Positions 53,078-60,610 of a stretch of DNA of 64,000 bases are shown piece by piece. Under the pieces are notes generated by a model. It was given only the letters and a program-made list of their open reading frames with translations, made no database searches and was not told where the DNA came from. The stretch spans positions 1 to 64,000 of the forward strand of contig CAJTFD010000014.1 in the NCBI GenBank assembly GCA_910575625.1, written 5' to 3'. Both the position numbers and the translations under genes were made by a program. Each line of letters opens with the position of its first letter. The first letter of the stretch is position 1. Source of the stretch: Clostridia bacterium. GTDB taxonomy: Bacteria; Bacillota; Clostridia; Lachnospirales; Lachnospiraceae.

Positions 53078-55336
53078 ATGTTTGAGCATAGGAAGATACG
53101 GGGGTTGGATGATTTTTTCCTTGATCTGGGGCAGAGGCCGGACAGGTGCGTCTATTTTTACCGGATCTGTGGTCATACAGAGGAGATCGGGCGGTTTATC
53201 CGGGCGTATTACCAGGCGGCCGCAGGGGCCGGGGCGATCCAGGAGGGGAAGATCCCGAATCCGGATGGGAAAAACCTTGCCTATTATGAGGAAATCATGG
53301 GCACGGACTTTCGGATGGACCCGACGTTCATCGCGGCGGGCCTGGGGAGGTGGCTGCCCAGGATGGATGGACGCCAGAAGGAGGATGTGGCGCTGGCCCT
53401 GTACAAATCTCTGGAAATTCTGCGCAGAGAGGGTAAAAATGAAAATATATTGAAAAATGTGTATATCAAGTGGATGTGCTGGCTGTATTATAGGTTTCAG
53501 CGGATCGTGGGCCTGCTGGGGGCGGATACTGTGCCGAAGATCCTCTACGAGGGAATGATCAGCCGGTATGAGCTGATGTTCCTGTCGATCCTCTCCCGCG
53601 CCGGATGCGATGTGGTGCTGCTCCAGCACGGAGGTGATGCGGTGTATCGGAGATCGGATGCGGCTTCGGAATTTTCAGAATTGCTGGAGCTTCCGGGCAT
53701 GACGGAGTTTCCGGCGGGGTTTGGTCTGCACAAAGTCCGGGAGGAGATCCAGGAGGCCCTGCAGATGGAACGGCTGTACGGGCAGCAGCCCCGGATCGGC
53801 AGCTGTACGAATGCGTGGATCACAGGCGACGGCCTTTCGGATATCCAGACGGCGGTGGGCCTGCGGGGCGATGACCCCGTTTTTTTTTACAATTGTTACT
53901 GCCGGATCTGGGGCGTGGAGGATAAGGTGACGTACCTGGGGATGCTGTACCGGTTCCAGCTGGAGCTGAAGAACAGCGGCCGGAAGCTGGTGATCGTAGA
54001 TGGGCGGATCCCGGTGCCCACTGCGGAGGAGATTGGCGGCATCCGGCGGAAGAACTATACGGATCAGGTGCAGATGCTCCTGGATCTCTCGAAAAATATC
54101 GCCCATCCGGCGGACATGGAGCTGCAGAGGGTGATGGTCCGGGCTTTTCTGGATGTGCTGCGCGGGGAGGCAGAAAGTCCCGGGATGAACCTGAGCCGAC
54201 TGACGAATAGGGCTGTGTACCTGCTCTGCTGGCTCAGACGGTATCAGGGCGCGCTCTTTGGCGGGTGGAAGATGCCGCAGGTCAGCTGCTTTATCTATAT
54301 GGGCGGGTGCCGGGACGGGCGGGAGGCTCTGTTCCTCAGATTCCTGTCCAGGCTCCCGGTGGATGTGCTGATCTTAAATCCGGATCTGAGTAAAAAGTGC
54401 TGTCTGCGCGACGATCTGCTCTATGAGATCCATCATGAAAAGACGATGGCTGTCCGGGAATTTCCCCGGGAGGATGCGGGGGTGCACATGGGCACGGCGG
54501 CGTACCATGCGGAGCGGGAACTGGATACGGTCATGTACCAGGATTCCGGCATGTACCGGGAGCAGCAGTATGGGAAGGCAAATGTGGTGGTCCTGCAGAC
54601 CATGTATGAGGAGATCCGGATCTTGTGGGATGAGGAAGTCCGGTACAGGCCGAATTTCAGCGTCGTGGAGGATACCGTGAACATCCCGGTGATCTTTGCG
54701 AAGGTGTCGGGGGTCAGGGACGGGCAGGTGTCCCAGTATTGGCAGTCTATCCGGGAGCTGGTGACGGAGGATACGTTCGTGGTCAAAAATGTCCCGTTCC
54801 TCGGTTCCAGCGCAGAGAACCCGATGAGAGAGCATGCCGTCGGATTTTTAAGGAACGGGAGAGTGCAAAAGGCCAAGATCAAGGAGCATCCCCAGTATCC
54901 ATACGGATATCTGCGGGAGGAGGTGCAGGACCTCATCTTGGAAAAAATGCAGATGCTCATCGATCAAAAGACCATCCGGGGCACGTTCGAGAACGGCACG
55001 GAATATACGATCATATCCACGGTCCTGGATCTTCCCCAAAAGATCGTGCGGATGATCCAAAAGTTCGATCTGACAAAGAAAAACCCCAAATTGCTGTATA
55101 TCCATACGGCGGAGGCGGTCATCTCCTTGGAGGACAGTATCTTGACCGCTTTTTTGGATCTGATCGGGTTTGATGTTGTCTTTTTTGTGCCCACGGGATA
55201 TGAGACGGTTGAGAGGCATTTTAATAGGAGGATCTTCGAGGAACATCAGATCGGGGCGTATATGTATGATCTGCAGGCGCCGGATCTGGAAGGGCGCGCT
55301 AAATGGATGGATAGGATCTTTAAGAGAGGTAGATAA
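53078..55336 (+). CDS. YceG-like protein of the Ter/TelA stress module
   Basis: I prefer the second ATG, which follows AAGGTGG; an ATG 18 bases upstream has no site. The product is 752 residues and cytoplasmic, without membrane segments. Its position directly before a TelA gene and two TerD genes, its size, and its general character fit YceG of the Bacillus yceCDEFGH operon. The biochemical function is unknown; it has been proposed to be part of a biosynthetic module in Ter systems. I do not see a simple catalytic motif. It begins a five-gene same-strand set. Confidence 0.7.
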   Translation: MFEHRKIRGLDDFFLDLGQRPDRCVYFYRICGHTEEIGRFIRAYYQAAAGAGAIQEGKIPNPDGKNLAYYEEIMGTDFRMDPTFIAAGLGRWLPRMDGRQKEDVALALYKSLEILRREGKNENILKNVYIKWMCWLYYRFQRIVGLLGADTVPKILYEGMISRYELMFLSILSRAGCDVVLLQHGGDAVYRRSDAASEFSELLELPGMTEFPAGFGLHKVREEIQEALQMERLYGQQPRIGSCTNAWITGDGLSDIQTAVGLRGDDPVFFYNCYCRIWGVEDKVTYLGMLYRFQLELKNSGRKLVIVDGRIPVPTAEEIGGIRRKNYTDQVQMLLDLSKNIAHPADMELQRVMVRAFLDVLRGEAESPGMNLSRLTNRAVYLLCWLRRYQGALFGGWKMPQVSCFIYMGGCRDGREALFLRFLSRLPVDVLILNPDLSKKCCLRDDLLYEIHHEKTMAVREFPREDAGVHMGTAAYHAERELDTVMYQDSGMYREQQYGKANVVVLQTMYEEIRILWDEEVRYRPNFSVVEDTVNIPVIFAKVSGVRDGQVSQYWQSIRELVTEDTFVVKNVPFLGSSAENPMREHAVGFLRNGRVQKAKIKEHPQYPYGYLREEVQDLILEKMQMLIDQKTIRGTFENGTEYTIISTVLDLPQKIVRMIQKFDLTKKNPKLLYIHTAEAVISLEDSILTAFLDLIGFDVVFFVPTGYETVERHFNRRIFEEHQIGAYMYDLQAPDLEGRAKWMDRIFKRGR

Positions 55337-56467
55337 ATGGGATTAGATTTTAGCGGGACAGCGCAGATACCTGGGACTGTCCTGGAAGAACAAAATGAGA
55401 TAGAGCCGGTCAGACAGTATGATATCCTGGCGGACCGGCAGGAGCTGAGTGAGAGACTGGTCAATTCCCAGGAAGTGGACGATATCGTGAGCACCATCGA
55501 AGTATACAATCTGGCCACGATCGTATCTTTCGGTGCAAAGGCCGCAGAGGAGATCTCCAAGGCTTCCGACGTGGTGCTGGAGAACATGAGCATGTCCCAG
55601 CTGGACGATCCCAGCGAGATGCTGGGCACGCTGGCGAAGATCATGGAGCGATTCGATATCGAGGAGATCAAAGAGGATCCGAGTTTTTTTCAGAAGATAT
55701 TCGGGAACATGCGCAGGCAGCTGGATAAGATCTTAAACAAATACCACACCATGGGAGGTGAGATCGACAAGATCTATGTCCAGCTCAAACAGTACGAGGA
55801 GGAGATCAAAGAGTCCAACCGGAAGCTGGATCAGATGTTTCATGCGAATGTAGATTATTACCATGAACTGGTCAAGTATATCCTGGCCGGGGAACAGGGC
55901 TGTCGGGAATTGGAAGCCTATATCGCCCAGAGACGGGCAGATATGGAGGCCACCGGGGATGCTTCCATCCAGTTTGAACTGCAGAGCCTGGAGCAGGCCC
56001 TTCTCCTGCTGGAGCAGCGGACCCATGACCTGCGGATCGCGGAGAGTGTGGCCATGCAGTCCATCCCCATGATCAAGACCATGGAATTCTCCAACATGAA
56101 CCTGGTGCGGAAGATCAACTCGGCGTTCATCATAACCCTCCCGGTCTTCAAACAGGCCCTGGCCCAGGCGATCATGTTAAAGCGGCAGAGGATCCAGGCG
56201 GAGGCCATGTCCGCCCTGGAGGAAAAGACAAACGAGATGCTGATCAAAAACGCCAGGAACACAGTGGAGCAGTCGAAGATGACGGCGCAGCTGGCCTCCG
56301 GGAGTCCGATCAAGATCGAGACACTGGAGAGTACCTGGCGGACGATCGTGGACGGGATCGGCGAGACGAAACGGATCCAGGAGGATGCGCGGAAAAAACG
56401 TTCCGAGGATCAGCTCCGTCTGGAAAATATAAAAAGGGAGTTCAACGAAAAGTACCATATGTCGTAA
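55337..56467 (+). CDS. TelA/KlaA-type toxic anion resistance protein (YceH-like)
   Basis: A 376-residue mostly helical protein. SFGAKAAEEISKASDVVLENM, the central KYHTMGGEIDKIYVQLKQYEEEI, LAGEQGCRELEAYIAQRRADME and the KTMEFSNMNLVRKINSAFIITLPVFKQALAQAI block are typical of the TelA family. These proteins occur with TerD in stress and tellurite-resistance modules and are cytoplasmic. It begins directly after the YceG-like gene. Confidence 0.92.
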   Translation: MGLDFSGTAQIPGTVLEEQNEIEPVRQYDILADRQELSERLVNSQEVDDIVSTIEVYNLATIVSFGAKAAEEISKASDVVLENMSMSQLDDPSEMLGTLAKIMERFDIEEIKEDPSFFQKIFGNMRRQLDKILNKYHTMGGEIDKIYVQLKQYEEEIKESNRKLDQMFHANVDYYHELVKYILAGEQGCRELEAYIAQRRADMEATGDASIQFELQSLEQALLLLEQRTHDLRIAESVAMQSIPMIKTMEFSNMNLVRKINSAFIITLPVFKQALAQAIMLKRQRIQAEAMSALEEKTNEMLIKNARNTVEQSKMTAQLASGSPIKIETLESTWRTIVDGIGETKRIQEDARKKRSEDQLRLENIKREFNEKYHMS

Positions 56468-56526
56468 ATTTTATGCTTTTTTAATCTTCTTTACAGGAAT
56501 GTAATCCTTAGACGGGGTCTGGAAAC

Positions 56527-56555
56527 TTGTATTCAGGGGGTGGATATGGTATAGT
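56527..56555 (+). promoter_or_regulatory. internal promoter before the first terD
   Basis: TTGTAT and TATAGT are 17 bases apart in the 171-base spacer between telA and terD. It would allow separate expression of the terD genes and the ATPase. Confidence 0.5.
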
Positions 56556-56638
56556 TATCCATAAGAAAACAATATAGAGATACTGGCGGATATCTTTGGA
56601 TTTCCCTGGTCATATTAAATCTATCTGGAGGAGAGACT

Positions 56639-57220
56639 ATGCCTATCAATTTATCAAAAGGACAAAAAGTAGATTTGACAAAGGGCAAACCGGGCCTGAA
56701 GAACATCATGGCCGGGCTTGGCTGGGACGTGAACGCATTTGATTCCGGCGGGGAGTTTGACCTGGATGCGGCGGCATTTATGCTGGGGGCGGACGGAAAA
56801 TGCCCCACGGACAAAGAATTTATCTTTTACGGCAATCTGGCCCATGCCAGTGACTCCGTGAAACACCTGGGAGATAACCTGACGGGAGCCGGGGAGGGGG
56901 ATGATGAGCAGATCCAGATCGATCTGTCAAAGGTCCCTGCGAACATCGAGAAGATCGCTTTTACGGTCACCATCTATGAGGCGGGATCCCGCAGGCAGAA
57001 TTTTGGGCAGGTGTCCAATGCCTTTATCCGCATTGTGGACGCGTCCACGGATGAGGAACTGATCCGCTATGATCTGGGGGAGGATTTCTCCATTGAGACG
57101 GCGATCGTGGTCGGGGAGCTCTATCGGAACAACGGTGAGTGGAAATTCAATGCCATCGGCAGCGGATTCCAGGGCGGACTGGCGGCGCTCTGCGGCCATT
57201 TTGGGATCGACGCGGCGTAA
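56639..57220 (+). CDS. terD: TerD-family protein, copy 1
   Basis: A 193-residue TerD domain protein. [18 protein letters not shown] at the N-terminus, [23 protein letters not shown] (acidic calcium-binding site), [17 protein letters not shown] and [20 protein letters not shown] are all conserved. TerD proteins bind Ca2+ and take part in stress response to tellurite, phage or metals in Ter modules. A GGAGGAGAG site precedes the ATG. A second copy follows after 14 bases. Confidence 0.95.
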   Translation: MPINLSKGQKVDLTKGKPGLKNIMAGLGWDVNAFDSGGEFDLDAAAFMLGADGKCPTDKEFIFYGNLAHASDSVKHLGDNLTGAGEGDDEQIQIDLSKVPANIEKIAFTVTIYEAGSRRQNFGQVSNAFIRIVDASTDEELIRYDLGEDFSIETAIVVGELYRNNGEWKFNAIGSGFQGGLAALCGHFGIDAA

Positions 57221-57234
57221 AGGGGGATGAGGAT

Positions 57235-57822
57235 ATGTCAGTAAGTCTGCAAAAAGGGCAGAAGGTGAGTTTATCAAAGGATAACACGGGCCTTTCAAAA
57301 GTATTGGTGGGCCTCGGTTGGGATGAGGTGAAGCAAAAAGGCGGTCTGTTTGCAAAGAAACCCCAGCCCATCGACTGCGATGCATCTGTGATCATGCTCC
57401 AGGGCGGCAAACTGCAGAACAATGCCGATATCATCTATTATGGGAACCTCCAGCACATGACCGGGACGGTCCAGCATCTGGGAGATAACCTGACGGGAGC
57501 CGGGGAAGGGGATGACGAGCAGATCGTCATCGATCTGTCCCGGGTGCCGGCGGAATACGACCGGATCGTGGTGGTGGTGAATATCTACCACGCAGTCAAG
57601 AGGAAGCAGCATTTCGGTCTGATCGAGAATGCGTTCATCCGCATTGTGGACGGCCGGAATAATAAGGAGATGTGCCGGTACAGCCTGACGGATGACTACT
57701 CCGGCATGACAGCCATGGTGTTCGGTGAGATCTACCGGCATGGCGGAGAGTGGAAATTTAACGCGGTCGGTCAGGGGACCAATGACCCCGGGCTGGGTGA
57801 GCTCGCGTCGAGATATTATTAA
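57235..57822 (+). CDS. TerD-family protein, copy 2
   Basis: A 195-residue paralogue of the preceding gene. VSLQKGQKVSLSKDNTGL, LGWDEVKQKGGLFAKKPQPI plus DCDASVIML, and [17 protein letters not shown] are visible. It has an insertion (KQKGGLFAKK) before the acidic site, where DLDAAAF of copy 1 becomes DCDASVI. Calcium affinity may therefore differ. The start is the ATG after GGGGGATGAGG. A hairpin in the spacer after it precedes the ATPase gene. Confidence 0.93.
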   Translation: MSVSLQKGQKVSLSKDNTGLSKVLVGLGWDEVKQKGGLFAKKPQPIDCDASVIMLQGGKLQNNADIIYYGNLQHMTGTVQHLGDNLTGAGEGDDEQIVIDLSRVPAEYDRIVVVVNIYHAVKRKQHFGLIENAFIRIVDGRNNKEMCRYSLTDDYSGMTAMVFGEIYRHGGEWKFNAVGQGTNDPGLGELASRYY

Positions 57823-57832
57823 AAATATGGAA

Positions 57833-57861
57833 AGAGGAGGGACAGTAGAGTTCCTCCTCTT
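57833..57861 (+). promoter_or_regulatory. hairpin between terD2 and the P-type ATPase gene
   Basis: AAGAGGAGG (57833-57841) pairs perfectly with CCTCCTCTT (57853-57861). The 5' arm is Shine-Dalgarno-like while the ATPase start itself has only a purine stretch. It could reduce read-through or control translation. Confidence 0.45.
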
Positions 57862-57882
57862 GATGAAAGAGAGAAAGATAGT

Positions 57883-60543
57883 ATGAGATACAAAGGTCTG
57901 ACCAGCCAGGAAGTGGAAGAGTCCCGGAAGGAGAATGGTTCCAATGTGATCCCAGACTCGGAGCCTACCACGTTCTGGCAGGAATTTAAGGAAACGTTTG
58001 GTGACCCGATGATCAAGATCCTGCTGGCGATCGCGGTCCTGATGATCGTGATGTTCTTCTTCGGCTACGCGGAGATCTATGAGCCGATGGGGACGATCAT
58101 CGCGATCTTGATCGTGGCGTTCGTGTCGGCGAAGACAGGTGTGGCCAGCGACACGAAATACCGGGAACTGAAAGATAATACCGAGAAGGATAAATGTAAA
58201 GTTTACAGGGATGGCCTGGCCACAGTCATCGAGGTGGATGACGTGGTCGTGGGGGATAAAGTCCTCCTGCAGTCGGGGGATAAGATCCCTGCGGACGGCA
58301 TCCTGGTGGACGGCTCCCTGCGTGTGGACAATTCCGCGTTGAATGGGGAGGCTGAGGAGTGCAAGAAGACGGCAGCGGACGAGAGCGTCCAGTTGGCCGA
58401 CGACATTACCGGGGATACTTTTGTGGATGCCCACTCCCTGTTCCGGGGCGCGGTGGTCTTCGACGGGGAGGGCATCCTGGATGTGCGCAAAGTGGGCTTA
58501 AAGACCATGATGGGCAAGATGGCCGAGGAGATGCAGGAGGATGAGCCGGATTCACCTTTGAAAGTGAAGCTGGCGAAACTGGCCAACCAGATATCCACAT
58601 TCGGGTATATCGGCGCGGTGGTCATCGCGGTCATGTATTTTGCGTATTTCATCGTAGGAGCAGGGGGATTTTCCACGTATTTTGCCATGGGCATCCAGAA
58701 TGTGATCCAGGATGTGGTGAAGGCGGTGTCCTTGGCTGTGGTGATCATCGTCTGTGCGGTGCCGGAGGGACTGCCCCTGATGATCTCACTGGTGTTGATG
58801 CAGAATACCAGTAAAATGCTGGATCACAATGTGTTGGTGCGCAAAGCCGAAGGGATAGAGACGGCCGGTTCCCTGAACATCCTTTTCAGTGACAAGACCG
58901 GCACGATCACGAAAGGTTCTCTGTCCGTGGTGGATTTTTTCTTCGGCGACGGGGAGTCTATTGACATCGCTCAGTTGGATAGCCATAAGCAGGTCAAGGA
59001 ACTGCTGGATCTTTCCATTGGGAAGAATACCCAGTCCCTATTTGATGCTTCCCACAGAGTGATCGGGGGCAACGCCACAGACCAGGCCCTGATGAGGTTC
59101 ATCGGGGAGGATGTGTTCCAGTCCCTGCAGGCGAACACGGAGTGGGCTGTCACAGAGCAGCAGGGTTTTAACTCCGCCAACAAATTCAGCCAGGCACGGA
59201 TCGACAAGCTGGGCAAGACTTTTTACAAAGGTGCGCCGGAGCGGCTCTTGGCCTCGGCTTACAGATATCTGGACCGAGATGGGAATGTGAAACTGGTCGA
59301 TCATGCGGCGTTGGATAAGAAGATCGATGCACTGGCCGAGAAGGCTATGCGTGTCCTGGCGTTTGGGTATTCCGAGAAGCCCATGGAAGAAAATAAGATC
59401 CAGGATGACCTTGTGCTCATCGGTCTTGTGGGCATCCGTGACGACGTGCGTCCGGAAGCCAGGGAAGCCATTAAGGAAGTGCAGGGCGCAGGCATCCAGG
59501 TGGTCATGATCACGGGGGACAGGCTGGAGACAGCGGTCGCCATCGCGAGAGACGCGGGCCTTCTCAAAAGTGACAATGACCGGGCATTGACGTCCGCCCA
59601 GTTAAATGAGATGAGTGACGACGAAGTCAAGAAGATCATCCCGGATATCCGTGTGATCGCCCGGGCGCTGCCCACAGATAAATCTCGTATGGTGCGTCTG
59701 TGCCAGGAGATGAACCTGGTGGTAGGCATGACAGGCGACGGCGTCAATGACTCCCCGGCGTTGAAGAGAGCGGACGTAGGGTTTGCCATGGGGAGCGGTA
59801 CGGAAGCCGCGAAAGAGGCGGGGGAGATCGTGATCTTGGACGACAATTTCAGATCCATCAAGGATGCGATCCTCTACGGCCGGACGATCTACCACAATAT
59901 CCTGAAATTCTGTAAATTCCAGTTGGTGATCAATGTGACAGCCGTGATCGTCAGTGCAGTGGCCCCGTTCTTCGGAGTGGAAGAGCCGCTGAAAGTCACC
60001 CATCTGCTGTTCGTGAACCTGGTGATGGACGGTCTGGGCGCGATCATGCTGGGGAACGAACCGGCATTGGCGATCTATATGGATGAAAAGCCGCGCAGAA
60101 GGGATGAGAGCATCGTCAGCAAGAAGATGATGATCCAGATCTTAGTCATGGGCCTGTGGCTTACGATCGTGAGTTTCGTTTATCTGAAAGCGCCGTTCTT
60201 CCGCGATCTTTTTGGATCAGAAGAGCAGCATCTGACCGGTTATTTTGTCCTGTTCATCGTCAGTGCGCTGTTCAACGGGTTCAATGTGAGGGATGAGAGA
60301 TTCGGCATTTTTAAGGGGATGGATGAAAATACCGGTTTCTTGAAAGTATTTTTTGCGATCATCCTCGTACAGGCGTTGATCGTCAATGCAGCGCTGGTCC
60401 CGGTCCCAGTGTTTAAATGGATCGGAAATATGTTCAGCTGTGTGCCTTTTGGGATCACAGGATGGATCGCGGTCATCCTGCTGGCGGTGACCATGATCCC
60501 GGTGGATATGATCCGGAAACTGTTCACCAGACAGGAGGGATGA
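57883..60543 (+). CDS. calcium-translocating P-type ATPase
   Basis: An 886-residue P-type ATPase of the IIA/IIB type. The actuator motif NGEAEE near residue 152 (the TGE position), membrane helix 4 with VVIIVCAVPEGLPLM (calcium-binding PEGL), phosphorylation site SDKTGTIT with Asp near 337, and GDGVNDSPALKRADVGFAMG near 624 are all present, with about ten membrane helices. It would export Ca2+ from the cytoplasm. It follows two genes for Ca2+-binding TerD proteins, which suggests a shared role in calcium-linked stress response. TerC is not seen. Confidence 0.92.
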   Translation: MRYKGLTSQEVEESRKENGSNVIPDSEPTTFWQEFKETFGDPMIKILLAIAVLMIVMFFFGYAEIYEPMGTIIAILIVAFVSAKTGVASDTKYRELKDNTEKDKCKVYRDGLATVIEVDDVVVGDKVLLQSGDKIPADGILVDGSLRVDNSALNGEAEECKKTAADESVQLADDITGDTFVDAHSLFRGAVVFDGEGILDVRKVGLKTMMGKMAEEMQEDEPDSPLKVKLAKLANQISTFGYIGAVVIAVMYFAYFIVGAGGFSTYFAMGIQNVIQDVVKAVSLAVVIIVCAVPEGLPLMISLVLMQNTSKMLDHNVLVRKAEGIETAGSLNILFSDKTGTITKGSLSVVDFFFGDGESIDIAQLDSHKQVKELLDLSIGKNTQSLFDASHRVIGGNATDQALMRFIGEDVFQSLQANTEWAVTEQQGFNSANKFSQARIDKLGKTFYKGAPERLLASAYRYLDRDGNVKLVDHAALDKKIDALAEKAMRVLAFGYSEKPMEENKIQDDLVLIGLVGIRDDVRPEAREAIKEVQGAGIQVVMITGDRLETAVAIARDAGLLKSDNDRALTSAQLNEMSDDEVKKIIPDIRVIARALPTDKSRMVRLCQEMNLVVGMTGDGVNDSPALKRADVGFAMGSGTEAAKEAGEIVILDDNFRSIKDAILYGRTIYHNILKFCKFQLVINVTAVIVSAVAPFFGVEEPLKVTHLLFVNLVMDGLGAIMLGNEPALAIYMDEKPRRRDESIVSKKMMIQILVMGLWLTIVSFVYLKAPFFRDLFGSEEQHLTGYFVLFIVSALFNGFNVRDERFGIFKGMDENTGFLKVFFAIILVQALIVNAALVPVPVFKWIGNMFSCVPFGITGWIAVILLAVTMIPVDMIRKLFTRQEG

Positions 60544-60557
60544 TGCGCTGACATACG

Positions 60558-60600
60558 AAAGCCGCCGGAAAATAAGCGTGTGCTGTTTTCCGGCGGCTTT
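60558..60600. terminator. hairpin between convergent ATPase and kinase genes
   Basis: AAAGCCGCCGGAAAA pairs perfectly with TTTTCCGGCGGCTTT over 15 bases. It lies between the two stop codons and can act in both directions. Confidence 0.8.
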
Positions 60601-60610
60601 ATCATATGGA

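Noticed and set aside
57295..58434. A 379-codon antisense frame across terD2 and the ATPase gene
   Set aside because: It spans two convincing plus-strand genes, is rich in His and Arg as expected of antisense translation, and has no recognisable domain.
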